From NCBI GenBank assembly GCA_024684435.1, contig JAIKWV010000037.1, positions 1 through 64,000 of the forward strand: a DNA stretch of 64,000 bases, in the 5' to 3' direction. This DNA comes from Clostridiales bacterium (GTDB lineage: Bacteria > Bacillota > Clostridia > Oscillospirales > Acutalibacteraceae). Shown here piece after piece: positions 16,171 through 24,858 of the stretch (position 1 is its first letter; every line of letters begins with the position of its first letter). The position numbers were made by a program, and so were the translations under genes. The notes beneath the pieces are model-generated. The model ran no database searches. It worked only from the letters and a program-made list of their open reading frames with translations, and was not told where the DNA came from.

Positions 16171-17220
16171 ATGAAATTCAGTAGATGGATTTTCGCCACA
16201 GGCACACTTTTTATTGTATTTGCTTTGATCTTTACATTTAATTTTTCCGCCTTCTCCGTAAATTTGGACGGTTTGATAGCTCCCGCCGAGTGGAAGGGCA
16301 GCAGAGAATATCTGATTTTCAGAAACACTGACGAGAGTAAATGCGCTGTATCATGGGCTTACTTGCGTATTCTTGAATCGCCTTCGACAAATGAGATATT
16401 CTTTGCGCTTGAAGTTACCGACAACGAGTTTAATCATCATTATTTTAACGTAGACAGCCCGTATTACAAGGAAAATTCTCCGACAGCGGTCAGACTTACT
16501 GTAAACGGTACAGAATTATATATTGGTATGAACGGGGAAAAGGATTACGACTGGGAACCTTATCACGTGACTGCATCCTTTAAAGAAAATAAAAGTGTGA
16601 GCGGTTATACCGCGGAGATACGTATAGGTGTAAAATTAAGCTTTAATTACATAAACACTTACAGTCTCAGACTGGTAGATTCCGTCGGCGAACCTTCAGC
16701 GCTCTACAGCGTCACCGTTGACAATACTCCCGAAACCGCCACGGTTCAGGCTCCCGCAGTAAAAACGACCGTTCCGACAACCGCCCGGAATACTTCCGCC
16801 GCAAAACCTTATTCTTCAGATACCACAAGGCGTTGGACAGTCAAAAACGACGTAAAAACAACCGAACCCAAAACAACAAAATCTACAACCGAAAATGCTT
16901 CAGTAACCGATAAAAATACGAAAAATGCTCCAAAACCAAATACTGCAGAAACTACAACTTATACCGCAGAAACCGAACCGAGCATAACACAAACCGAGAC
17001 TCAGCAAAAACAGACCGAAACAAAATATATCATTGTCAGCGCTTCAACAGGCAGTGATGATAACGGGCACATGAAAACCTCACATAAGATCGTTCTCGCG
17101 GGATCTGTTTCTGTATTTGCCCTGTTCGTAGCCTACGGATATTATCTGCAAAGAAAAAAGAACACCAAAGTACAGCAGGAAAAACCGAATTCCGGGGGAG
17201 AGGGGGATACGCGTGAATAA
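16171..17220 (+). CDS. Exported protein anchored by a C-terminal membrane helix, Thr-rich stalk
   Basis: 349 aa from ATG 16171 (AAAGGG upstream; an in-frame GTG at 16162 is less well spaced). A signal peptide of about 28 residues (hydrophobic IFATGTLFIVFALIFTF) precedes a beta-rich domain starting NLDGLIAPAEWKGSREYLIF. That opening resembles CBM9-like/DOMON carbohydrate- or haem-binding sandwiches (DG-x-I-x-x-x-EW), but this assignment is tentative. Residues about 190-285 are a Thr/Lys/Glu-rich stalk. A hydrophobic helix near residues 303-322 is followed by a basic tail (QRKKNTK), so the protein should stand on the outer face with a short cytoplasmic end. It overlaps the GtrA gene by 8 bases. 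Confidence 0.75.
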   Translation: MKFSRWIFATGTLFIVFALIFTFNFSAFSVNLDGLIAPAEWKGSREYLIFRNTDESKCAVSWAYLRILESPSTNEIFFALEVTDNEFNHHYFNVDSPYYKENSPTAVRLTVNGTELYIGMNGEKDYDWEPYHVTASFKENKSVSGYTAEIRIGVKLSFNYINTYSLRLVDSVGEPSALYSVTVDNTPETATVQAPAVKTTVPTTARNTSAAKPYSSDTTRRWTVKNDVKTTEPKTTKSTTENASVTDKNTKNAPKPNTAETTTYTAETEPSITQTETQQKQTETKYIIVSASTGSDDNGHMKTSHKIVLAGSVSVFALFVAYGYYLQRKKNTKVQQEKPNSGGEGDTRE

Positions 17221-17752
17221 GTTATCTGAGATAGATAAAAAGACAGCGGCAAAGGGTTCCGGCATAGAAACATTATGGCAGTTTATAAAATTCACCGTTG
17301 TCAGCCTTGGAACGACCATCGTTCAGGTCACAACTCTTGCTGTTTTGTATAATATTCCTCCGGTAAAGAGCTTAAGCACCACCGCATTTCACTGGTTCGT
17401 GTTCCATTATCCGGTAATAGAAGGGGAGCGGTGCGGTCTGGCTTTATTCATAGCCAGCAACACAGCAAACATAATCGCTCAGATCTTCTCATTCTTTGTC
17501 AATAAAGAAAAAACCTTCAATTCGGCTGCCAGCACAAAGATCGTTCTTCCGATCTATATGCTTTTTACAGTGGGTCTTATCTGTTTCTCGGCGTGGTTAA
17601 ACCCGGTTATCTTTACACTTATGGTCAATCAGTTTTCTCTCGGCAGCGGTCTGGCGCTGACCATAGCGACAGCTTTTTGCAGCGGTATGCAGTTTTTGCT
17701 TTATTTCCCTGTCTCAAAGATACTGTTCCGCAAGAAAAAAGTCGAAGAATAA
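17213..17752 (+). CDS. GtrA-family membrane protein
   Basis: 179 aa, GTG start with GGGGGA at 17202-17207, overlapping the preceding gene by 8 bases. Four hydrophobic helices with the GtrA/DPMS pattern: FIKFTVVSLGTTIVQVTTLAVL, an internal FIASNTANIIAQIFSFFVNKE with the typical N-F/Y-x-x-x-x-x-F-x-F motif, and YFPVSKILFRKK at the end. Family members are proposed to flip or stabilise lipid-linked sugars in cell-surface glycan synthesis. Substrate here is unknown. The overlap with the stalked surface protein suggests joint function or expression. Confidence 0.82.
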   Translation: MNKLSEIDKKTAAKGSGIETLWQFIKFTVVSLGTTIVQVTTLAVLYNIPPVKSLSTTAFHWFVFHYPVIEGERCGLALFIASNTANIIAQIFSFFVNKEKTFNSAASTKIVLPIYMLFTVGLICFSAWLNPVIFTLMVNQFSLGSGLALTIATAFCSGMQFLLYFPVSKILFRKKKVEE

Positions 17753-17770
17753 TTATCTGAAACATCAAAT

Positions 17771-17817
17771 AATATCACCCGTCTTACAAATTCAGGTTTT
17801 GTAAAGCGGGTGATTTA
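17771..17817. terminator. Bidirectional terminator between gtrA and the amidase gene
   Basis: ATCACCCG...TTACAAA (17774-17790) pairs with TTTGTAAAGCGGGTGAT (17798-17814), with only a small internal mismatch. A/T-rich flanks serve both convergent genes. Confidence 0.75.
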
Positions 17818-17839
17818 AATTTATCGGATATTCACTTTG

Positions 17840-20800
17840 TTAATACTTCTTGATATAATCCTGTATTCCCAATACAGTAGCGTCCGCCAGAACGTTCTGG
17901 GTACTGTCAGACTGCAGTTCAAGACATTCTCTGATATTTGATGAAAAGCCGTATTCCAACAGTATCGCGGGGCACTCATTTACCCTTGTAACATGGAATG
18001 GATAATATTTTGTGTAGCGATCGACATATTTAATAATTTCTGAATAGTCAGCCGCATACTTAGGTTTTTTGTAGATAGTATCCTTATACGCGCTTACTAT
18101 TCTGTTGTGGATGCATGATGAAAGGGGATAGGACTGGGCGTTATAATAGAACGCCGATGTACCGATCACCGTTGAATCCGTTACCGAATCACAGTGAACG
18201 CTTATAAACATATCCGGATCGGCACTTCTGAGCTTTGCAACTCTTTCTACCAGCAAAATGTTCTTGTCCGTATCCCTTGTCATTAACACAGTGGCTCCGG
18301 CTTTTTCCAGCCGCTCCTTGATCTTAAAGGAAAGCGTAAGATTTAACTTCGACTCCCAGTTGAATTTAGGATCTTTGACTGCGCATTCCGATCCCGCCTC
18401 GGTGCCGCCGTGTCCGGGATCAAGCATGATGGTGTATCCGGAAAGGGAAGATGAGGGCTTATTCTTTATGGTTATAACAAGATTATCATTCTTATCATAT
18501 TTTACGGTATAACCGTAGAATTTGCCGGCGGAGCGGAACGTGAGTTTAAGCGTTGATGTTTTTTTGTCACTGTTTGTTGTCCACTGCGCGTCGCCTATGA
18601 TTCTGCTGTCTGACAAATTGAATTTACCGGAAGCCTTTGTTGTGTGGTAGAATATGAATTCAATTCCCGTTGCAGTAAAACTCTTTATACTATACGGAAG
18701 ATCGTTATATCCTTTACTGTAACTCTGTCCCATAAATTCTGAAGTAAAAGGTACCTTCCATTTTGGGGAAACGGTTATTGCCAACTGAGAATCGACAATG
18801 TCCGAGGTGCTTTGAATATTGTTGGCAGGCAGCATATATCCCTTGTCGATAACCTTTACATTCTTTCTATGTATGCGCAAGCCTGACGCAAGGTTATAGT
18901 AGTAATATTTACCGTCATCATCCTCATATGAAGATTCGCTCACAATATAATCAAAAGTTCCGCTCAACTGGGGTGTACACATGGGAACAGAGCTTTCATT
19001 GAGGGTTGATGCAGGCATACATTTTGCGTAGTTTTCGGTGACCTCACACATCCTTGCCGTTCCGCTTATACCGTTAAATGAATAGGGCGTCAGTTTTTTT
19101 GTAGTCAGGTATGCCGGAGTGGAGGTCGTTTCCTGTTCGGTAGTGGTCTCTTCACCCTCGGAAGCACTTTGATCTGTCAATGTTGTTTCAGTACTGGTAT
19201 ACGTCGGTCTTGTCCATTGAGAGCGTGTGGTGGTGATCTCAGTTGTTTCCTCCGGAGCCTCTTCTGTGACCAATACAAATTTTTTGTCGACCTTTATTAC
19301 GCCGCCTTTCATGCTTTTGGTCATGTTGTTGATTGTAGCCGTGACGGTAAAACTGCCTAAATTCAGCACTTTATCTGAGGCAGGCGGGACTTTGTATAAG
19401 CATGAAAAATTCGTGTAATCCGAGCTTTCATCTGGGGTAGCTTCGGAATTATCCGATGCAAGAAGACCCTCCGTCATATTTATAGTCGATCCGTTTATTT
19501 TTACCGTTACTTTTGAACCTTTAAGCGCAACACAGGAAAGCTGTATCTCCGAATCGCCCTGAACAAGGCTTTCCGTCTTTGGAGTAACTGACTTTATCAG
19601 ATTTACGTCATATGTTACCGTGTACTCATATTTCTTTCCGTTCTGCTCAAAAACGATCGTATTTTTTCCGGTTTCAAGCTTATAATCAAGGGCAAAATCT
19701 CCGCTTGGACTGTATTCGACCTCATTGCCGTTGCAGAGCAGGGGATAGCTGGGGGAGCAGGTGCCGCGAAATACTATCTTTGACTCGTTTGTCGTTATCT
19801 CATTTTTATCATAGTTGGTAACGGCGAACTCCTTGAAAAGAAATGAAGTATCCACAGCAGACGACAAATAGCTGTTTATCAGCTGAATACCCGGCGCCTC
19901 TGTGCGGAACGCTGAAAGGGGATAGAAAATGAAGCCGATTTTTGAGGCGTTATCCTCCGCATATTTAAGATTCTTGATACATATATCGGCGTTTTTCCTG
20001 TCATCCACACCGAAAGAAATGTCATAGTTTATTATGTAATCATCCGAAAATCCGACCAGATCCTTATTGATGTCATCAATAAATAATTTGAATCCTTCCT
20101 CCGTGGAAATATCCTCCTGAGGGGGATCTATCAGCAATGTGTCTGTTGTGCGGTCCTGAAGCGTTTCCGAAGCGACGCTGAAATAATCGTTTTCCTCGTA
20201 ACTGTAGGAACTCTCCAACATGATCTCGACAGGGCTGTGAAGCTCATCTACAGCAGTTCTTACAGCTGTAACACATTCTTTAATTTTGGCTTCAAGATCG
20301 ACTTCCGCCGTTATTTTGGGTATGACCACTGCGTCAAAGCAGGCTGTATCTATAAGAGAACGGATACAGTTATTGTATTTTTCGGCGGAAATAAAAGCGG
20401 TGTTGTTATTGTGATTCAATGATATTATCACATAAAGACCCTTCTGATGCGCCGTGTCAACACAGTATTGCAGCAGATTGACAGTATTTCCGTTTTCGCC
20501 CTTGACCGTGACCGCAGTCATGTTTGAAAGGCAGTCAAAATAAACGGTATTGACGCCTGACATCAACGCCGATTCAATGGCTTGATCAATGCTCTGACAA
20601 GCCTCCTCGGCGGACAGATTATTATATTGATAATCCTCATCCTGTCGTATATACATACCCGAAATATTCGCAGGACGTGTTACGGGACTTTCTTTGCGTA
20701 CATATACGGTCTCAGCCTCGTTATTACCGTTATGATCCGGCAGTATCAGCTCCCGAAAGCTTTTACTGAACACCAGACCGCAGCAAACTGTTATCACAAC

Positions 20801-20851
20801 TGCAATAGTGCAGCACAATGCTATTATTATTCCTTTTGTTTTTTTATTCAC
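17840..20851 (-). CDS. Membrane-anchored GH10-like domain plus N-acetylmuramoyl-L-alanine amidase
   Basis: 1003 aa, GTG start with GGAGG. An N-terminal membrane helix (about residues 8-30) precedes a TIM-barrel-like region (about 60-330: NISGMYIRQDEDYQ, VNTVYFDCLSN, GLYVIISLNHNNN) related to the GH10-like putative glycosidases. Two beta-rich stretches and a Thr/Glu-rich linker (about 545-600) follow. The C-terminal 190 residues are an Amidase_3 domain with zinc ligands in MLDPGHGG (His), NWESKLNL (Glu) and ISVHCDS (His), and the catalytic Glu in ILLEYGF. The amidase should cleave the stem peptide from muramic acid outside the cell. The glycosidase part may bind or cut a glycan, but its catalytic acids are not clear. 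The upstream lipoprotein in the same operon carries a related barrel. Confidence 0.87.
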   Translation of the reverse strand: MNKKTKGIIIALCCTIAVVITVCCGLVFSKSFRELILPDHNGNNEAETVYVRKESPVTRPANISGMYIRQDEDYQYNNLSAEEACQSIDQAIESALMSGVNTVYFDCLSNMTAVTVKGENGNTVNLLQYCVDTAHQKGLYVIISLNHNNNTAFISAEKYNNCIRSLIDTACFDAVVIPKITAEVDLEAKIKECVTAVRTAVDELHSPVEIMLESSYSYEENDYFSVASETLQDRTTDTLLIDPPQEDISTEEGFKLFIDDINKDLVGFSDDYIINYDISFGVDDRKNADICIKNLKYAEDNASKIGFIFYPLSAFRTEAPGIQLINSYLSSAVDTSFLFKEFAVTNYDKNEITTNESKIVFRGTCSPSYPLLCNGNEVEYSPSGDFALDYKLETGKNTIVFEQNGKKYEYTVTYDVNLIKSVTPKTESLVQGDSEIQLSCVALKGSKVTVKINGSTINMTEGLLASDNSEATPDESSDYTNFSCLYKVPPASDKVLNLGSFTVTATINNMTKSMKGGVIKVDKKFVLVTEEAPEETTEITTTRSQWTRPTYTSTETTLTDQSASEGEETTTEQETTSTPAYLTTKKLTPYSFNGISGTARMCEVTENYAKCMPASTLNESSVPMCTPQLSGTFDYIVSESSYEDDDGKYYYYNLASGLRIHRKNVKVIDKGYMLPANNIQSTSDIVDSQLAITVSPKWKVPFTSEFMGQSYSKGYNDLPYSIKSFTATGIEFIFYHTTKASGKFNLSDSRIIGDAQWTTNSDKKTSTLKLTFRSAGKFYGYTVKYDKNDNLVITIKNKPSSSLSGYTIMLDPGHGGTEAGSECAVKDPKFNWESKLNLTLSFKIKERLEKAGATVLMTRDTDKNILLVERVAKLRSADPDMFISVHCDSVTDSTVIGTSAFYYNAQSYPLSSCIHNRIVSAYKDTIYKKPKYAADYSEIIKYVDRYTKYYPFHVTRVNECPAILLEYGFSSNIRECLELQSDSTQNVLADATVLGIQDYIKKY

Positions 20852-20891
20852 AAATATACCTCCGTAAGAGATAAATATTTTAATAAATAAA

Positions 20892-22106
20892 TTATAACAC
20901 AGATAAGAGATTTTTCAACTCATTGTTGTAATTTCCATCAGTTTCCTCGACAAAAAGACTGTTATATGAATACAGGCAAAATCCGCTGTAATTATGTCTA
21001 TTTCTTATGTCTGTTATTTGCCGGGAAATTATGTCGTCATTCTCTATCCACTCATTCTGACCGCTTCGGGCGTATTTATCGACGGTATTCGTCTTGTAAA
21101 AAGCAAGCCCGCAAACAAGCTGTACCGCGGAATTTTCATGCATTTTATCCCATTGCTCCGCCACCGTAGAAAACGGCAGTTTATCATGTTCAAATCCGAA
21201 ATATATCTGCGGGATAATAATATCTGTGTAACCCTCCTCGCAGGACCATTTCTGTACGTCGGCATACATTTCGGAATAGTCTTTTTCTATGTTCGACGAG
21301 GGACTTATGCTGACAATGACATTTTTATCACAGGCTTTGACGGTGTCATACATACCGCTGACAAAGGCGCTTATATTCGCTCTCCGCCAATCTTCAAGAG
21401 AAAGCGTCCCGCCGCTGTCAATATACCTACAGTACTGCGCCGAATCGATATATTCCTCCGTTGAGGGATAAAAATAGTCGTCGATATGCAGACCGTCAAC
21501 ACGGTAGTTGTTGATTATTTCCCGGATACCGTCATATATAAGCCTGTGAACGTCGGAAAGAGTGGGATTGAAATATATCCTTCCGTCACATACAAATACT
21601 TTTTCCTGTTCTTCTTCGCTGCCGTTTTTCCATTTTTTAGCAATATTGTCATCGGAAAGCTTTTCAAAATCATCACTTTTTGAAACGCGGAAAGGATTTA
21701 TCCATGCGTGTATCTTCAAGCCTCTTTCGTGGGCCCGGGTTACCATAACGGAAAGCGGATCAAAACCCGGATCCTTACCCTGGGTGCCTGTAAGGATCGA
21801 GGACCACGGAAAATAAGCGGATTTATAAAAAGCGTCGGCAAAGGGACGAACATGGACAAAGACATTGTTCAGTCCTATTTTCTTAACGTTATCAAACATT
21901 TTGCAAATCTCGGAATCAAAGTATTCTTCGCTCTTGTCACTCATATCAAGGTCATAGAAACTGAACCATACGCCCCTGAATTCCTCTGTATTATTTTGCG
22001 ATGACTGAGTATTGCCGGTAGTTTCCTCAGGCGATCCACTGTTGCGGGCGCACGCGCAGAGGATGCAAATAACAAAGATCAGTATTATCGCTGTAATTTT
22101 TTTCAT
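20892..22106 (-). CDS. Lipoprotein with GH10-like (DUF187/YngK-type) glycosyl hydrolase domain
   Basis: 404 aa. The signal peptide ends in a lipobox CILCACARN. After a short Ser/Thr/Gln linker the domain opens EEFRGVWFSFYDLD and continues VFVHVRPFADAFYKS, FPWSSILTGTQGKDPGFDPL, KIHAWINPFRVSK, DGLHIDDYFYPS and ISPSSN. These are hallmarks of the GHL10/YngK family of putative peptidoglycan or polysaccharide glycosidases. HIDDYFYP matches the part carrying a candidate catalytic Asp. It lies 40 bases before the amidase gene on the same strand, so both likely act on the cell wall. GGGGTGAT precedes the ATG. Confidence 0.88.
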   Translation of the reverse strand: MKKITAIILIFVICILCACARNSGSPEETTGNTQSSQNNTEEFRGVWFSFYDLDMSDKSEEYFDSEICKMFDNVKKIGLNNVFVHVRPFADAFYKSAYFPWSSILTGTQGKDPGFDPLSVMVTRAHERGLKIHAWINPFRVSKSDDFEKLSDDNIAKKWKNGSEEEQEKVFVCDGRIYFNPTLSDVHRLIYDGIREIINNYRVDGLHIDDYFYPSTEEYIDSAQYCRYIDSGGTLSLEDWRRANISAFVSGMYDTVKACDKNVIVSISPSSNIEKDYSEMYADVQKWSCEEGYTDIIIPQIYFGFEHDKLPFSTVAEQWDKMHENSAVQLVCGLAFYKTNTVDKYARSGQNEWIENDDIISRQITDIRNRHNYSGFCLYSYNSLFVEETDGNYNNELKNLLSVL

Positions 22107-22125
22107 CAGATCACCCCGCGCTTAA

Positions 22126-22152
22126 ATTATATGTATAACAGGCTCCCGTCAA
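22126..22152 (-). promoter_or_regulatory. Possible promoter of the GH10-like lipoprotein/amidase operon
   Basis: On the minus strand TTGACG (22152-22147) and TATAAT (22131-22126) are separated by 15 bases, shorter than ideal. TAATTT with a 17-base spacer is an alternative. It is back to back with the plus-strand promoter. Confidence 0.45.
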
Positions 22153-22159
22153 TGCGGAT

Positions 22160-22189
22160 TTGACAAGCCCGGTCGATTCGGGTTATAAT
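22160..22189 (+). promoter_or_regulatory. Consensus sigma-A promoter of the phosphopantetheinyl transferase gene
   Basis: Perfect TTGACA (22160-22165) and perfect TATAAT (22184-22189) with an 18-base spacer. Confidence 0.8.
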
Positions 22190-22223
22190 TAAATCACTTT
22201 CCGAGCAAATGAGAGGTCAAAAA

Positions 22224-22820
22224 ATGCAGGTCTATTTATTTGATAAGCTTGAAAAATTCAATTATGAAAACGTATTTGAGCTGCTGTCCGCCGACAGACA
22301 GAAAAAAGTAATGAATTTCAAAAGCGACGAATCAAGAAACCTTTCCGCCGCCGCGTATATGCTCTTAAAATATGCCGTCAGGGATTTTGCCTGGCTTGAC
22401 GCAGTTCCGGAAATGAGCCTTAACGGTCACGGAAAACCATATTTTAAAGATATCGGCAATCTGTATTTTAACCTCAGCCACTGCAAATACGGTGTTGTCT
22501 GCGGCATATCCGATAAAGAGATCGGAGTGGATATTCAGGACGTCAGAAAGTTTTCGGACGGAACCGTTAAAAAGGTCATGTGTCCCGCAGAAAAGGCAAT
22601 AATTGAAAAGTCAGATGCTCCGGAACGCGCCTTTGCAAAAATATGGAGCATGAAGGAGAGCTATGTCAAGCTCAGCGGCGAAGGCATCTCCTTCGGTCTG
22701 CAAAACGTTGACACAACACAGATCAAAAATATACGGACGTTTGAATATGAACGGTACTTTGTTTCCGTTGCGGGAAACGGTGTTGATCTGATAAATGAAC
22801 CTAAGATCATAGAATTATGA
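22224..22820 (+). CDS. 4'-phosphopantetheinyl transferase, Sfp type
   Basis: 198 aa from ATG 22224 (GAGAGG at 22211-22216, spacing 7; the in-frame ATG at 22209 lacks a ribosome binding site). Sfp-type enzymes move the phosphopantetheine arm of CoA to carrier proteins. Motifs: GHGKPYF, FNLSHCKYGVVCGIS, EIGVDIQDVRKF (Mg-binding Asp), and FAKIWSMKESYVKLSGEG (WxxKES). The domain is complete although slightly short for Sfp. No NRPS, PKS or carrier protein is nearby, so it may serve fatty-acid ACP or a distant cluster. It ends 6 bases inside the convergent metalloprotease gene. Confidence 0.9.
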   Translation: MQVYLFDKLEKFNYENVFELLSADRQKKVMNFKSDESRNLSAAAYMLLKYAVRDFAWLDAVPEMSLNGHGKPYFKDIGNLYFNLSHCKYGVVCGISDKEIGVDIQDVRKFSDGTVKKVMCPAEKAIIEKSDAPERAFAKIWSMKESYVKLSGEGISFGLQNVDTTQIKNIRTFEYERYFVSVAGNGVDLINEPKIIEL

Positions 22821-23501
22821 AAAATATTTCACATATACGCCGATCCTTTTCTGCAGTGCGATAAGTTCTTTTTGTCGCTTGCGATAGTCCGGCAGAACGC
22901 TTTCGACCACAGCCCAGAATCTGTTGCTGTGGTTATGTTCTTTTATATGCGCCAATTCGTGTACCACGACGTAATCTATTATTTCATCCGAGCCCAGCAC
23001 AAGATACAATGAAAAATTCAGGCTGTTTTTGCCGCTGCAGCTGCCCCAACGGGTCTTTGCGGAATTTATTTTGACATTGGAAGGGGAGAGGGCCATGATT
23101 TTTGAATACTCCCTTACCCTTTGTTTTATGAGCTTTTCCGCAAGTTTTTTATAAACTTTTATCAGGGATTCTCTTATGATCTCGCTGTCCGCAAATTCAG
23201 GAACATAAAATTTTTCTCCGTCGAAGCCCGCTGTTGAATATTCACTTTTGTAAAGCTGATATACTTTACCTCTGAACATAAGATCACCGCCGATATCAAG
23301 GCTGAAGTTATCGCTCTGACGGCGGCTTTCGAGCTTATCCTTAAGATGCTTTTCGATCCATTTTTCCTTACTGAGAACCAGTTTTTCGATTTCACGGTCG
23401 CTCATTTTTAACGGCGCCCGGACCTCAATCCGGCAATCATCCTTGATTGCGATCGATACCGTTTTTCTGTCGCTTCGCAATATATTATAATCGTACTTCA
23501 T
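22815..23501 (-). CDS. YgjP-type zinc metallopeptidase (M48/SprT-like)
   Basis: 228 aa. Residues 1-90 form the beta-rich YgjP N-terminal domain. The catalytic zinc motif VVHELAHIKEHNHSNRFW (HExxH with a further His) follows at about residue 175, and the family signature TRWGSCSGKNSLNFSLYL lies about 30 residues before it. The C-terminal helix contains LPDYRKRQKEL. Family members are cytosolic and their substrates are uncertain. The ATG is preceded only by a weak GGTGAC. The 3' end overlaps that of the phosphopantetheinyl transferase gene by 6 bases. Confidence 0.9.
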   Translation of the reverse strand: MKYDYNILRSDRKTVSIAIKDDCRIEVRAPLKMSDREIEKLVLSKEKWIEKHLKDKLESRRQSDNFSLDIGGDLMFRGKVYQLYKSEYSTAGFDGEKFYVPEFADSEIIRESLIKVYKKLAEKLIKQRVREYSKIMALSPSNVKINSAKTRWGSCSGKNSLNFSLYLVLGSDEIIDYVVVHELAHIKEHNHSNRFWAVVESVLPDYRKRQKELIALQKRIGVYVKYFS

Positions 23502-23515
23502 TTTAAGTCACCGCA

Positions 23516-23698
23516 TCAATTCTGTTTTTCTACGATCTTATATTCGTTGTTGATCATGAAATACGGACAGTTCCTGACAGTTCCGTTGATGAAACGTTCC
23601 TGTTCATCCATATCGAGATCCACAGAACAGACATAGTAATCGTACTCATCATCGTAAACATAGTTGAGACAATACTCACAACTGTTTTGATCTGCCAT
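23516..23698 (-). CDS. Small cysteine-rich DUF6472-like protein
   Basis: 60 aa starting MADQNSCEYCLNYVYDDEY; AAAGGAG precedes the ATG with 10-base spacing. CEYC (residues 7-10), a central Cys in YYVCSVDLDMDEQ and a Cys in RNCPYFM could bind a metal. This compact acidic pattern matches the DUF6472 family widespread in Oscillospiraceae. Its function is unknown. The frame is open further upstream, but those residues lack a ribosome binding site. It lies 14 bases upstream of the YgjP protease on the same strand and is likely co-transcribed. Confidence 0.8.
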   Translation of the reverse strand: MADQNSCEYCLNYVYDDEYDYYVCSVDLDMDEQERFINGTVRNCPYFMINNEYKIVEKQN

Positions 23699-23833
23699 AA
23701 TAAAATTACTCCTTTTAAAAAATTGAAAAGAAATTATCAAATAAAAATCCATGATGCAATTTACAAGCTTTAACCTGAAGAGCATCAGCAAATAAATGAA
23801 ACCGCACAAATAAATCCTTAATTAAAATAAGTT

Positions 23834-23990
23834 AAAGGAATCCCGCAAATATCCTTTAAATAAAGAAAACTATGCAAAACCCATTTCAGACCCCGTTTTC
23901 TTTGAATTTTGCCTTTTCTTATCCCCTTAACTTCGTAAAACTTTTCTTTTACGAAGTTAGTGTCAAAATCAGAGGGAGGGGTCCCCTTTG
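23834..23990. repeat. Candidate intergenic repeat element with nested inverted repeats
   Basis: This stretch after the Cof-type gene holds a perfect 12-bp inverted repeat, AACTTCGTAAAA (23929-23940) and TTTTACGAAGTT (23947-23958), with a 6-base loop, an 11-base GC palindrome AGGGGTCCCCT (23977-23987), and an AAAGGA/TCCTTT pair at its other end (23834-23857). No T tail follows the main stem. The element supplies the last codons and stop of the Cof-type gene. That it is a dispersed repeat is a guess from its structure. Confidence 0.35.
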
Positions 23991-24826
23991 AGATTTTCTG
24001 TTTTTTCAAGGTAAGCCTCAATGAATTTTGCTACCCCGTCATCGTTGTTTGAGCCTATAACTCCCGTTGCTCTGCTTTTTACGGTATCACTTGCCGAGCT
24101 TACTGCGTAACATTCATCGCAGGCTTCAAATAACGGCAGATCATTCATGTTGTCGCCGAATCCGATGATCTTATCAAACCCGCAGGTCTCTTTCAACATT
24201 CTGACGGCATTGTATTTGGAAGCATTGCTTGAACAGACTTCCATGTATGTGTAACCCTCATTGTATGTGTCTGTGTAAAACTCCACATGCAGCCCTTCAC
24301 ATTGGCGCAATTCATCGTACGCCGGACGTAGTTTTTCTGATTTATCCGAAACTGAAAAATAAACTATATTTCTTGATGAGCAATCCGAAAAATGCGTTAT
24401 CTTCTGAAACGTCTTGTTGTACCTCTTCACCCGCTCTTTTATGAACTTTTGGGCCACCGGAGATATCGCGTCTTCATAATAAGTTGACAGGTTCCCGTTA
24501 TCTATGCAGTACAAGAACCCGGAGATCCCATATTTCTTCAAAGCACTGAACAAATGTTCTTTTTCGGCTTTATTGATGTATTCTACATTTACATATGAAT
24601 TCTTTTCAAGGTCAAAAACCGCCGTGCCGTTCATCAGTATTACGGGAGCGTTTATATTTATATCTTCGATTATTTTATGTACAGAAGCTATGGTCCTTGC
24701 CGTGGCAACGGTAAAATACACTCCCCTGCTTATAGCGCGGTTTACAGTATCAATTGAATAGTCTGAAATAAAAGCATCGTCGTTGAGCAGTGTACCGTCA
24801 AGATCGGAAACAAAGAGTATTTTTAT
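23969..24826 (-). CDS. Cof-type HAD hydrolase with apparent AUA start
   Basis: 285 aa if started at the ATA complementary to 24824-24826. The HAD nucleophile motif FVSDLDGTLLNDD is in frame immediately after it (I/M-K-I-L), but no ATG, GTG or TTG lies between this motif and the promoter. GGGGAG sits 9 bases before the ATA. The next usable start (GTG at 24721) would remove the nucleophile Asp. Further motifs are ATARTIASVHKII, MNGTAVFD, the SSNASKYNAVRMLKE Lys motif and IGFGDNMNDLPLF (metal Asp). The cap is the type IIB of Cof phosphatases, which act on sugar phosphates, FMN or PLP. The last residues (KGDPSL) come from the adjacent repeat-like element. Substrate unknown. Confidence 0.8.
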   Translation of the reverse strand: MKILFVSDLDGTLLNDDAFISDYSIDTVNRAISRGVYFTVATARTIASVHKIIEDININAPVILMNGTAVFDLEKNSYVNVEYINKAEKEHLFSALKKYGISGFLYCIDNGNLSTYYEDAISPVAQKFIKERVKRYNKTFQKITHFSDCSSRNIVYFSVSDKSEKLRPAYDELRQCEGLHVEFYTDTYNEGYTYMEVCSSNASKYNAVRMLKETCGFDKIIGFGDNMNDLPLFEACDECYAVSSASDTVKSRATGVIGSNNDDGVAKFIEAYLEKTENLKGDPSL

Positions 24827-24858
24827 GACCGACCACTCCCCTCTTTTTGCTAAAAATA

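Noticed and set aside
23818-24021. 67-codon minus-strand ORF overlapping the end of the Cof-type gene
   Set aside because: It runs through the inverted-repeat element, is very basic, and has no ribosome binding site; better explained as repeat sequence.
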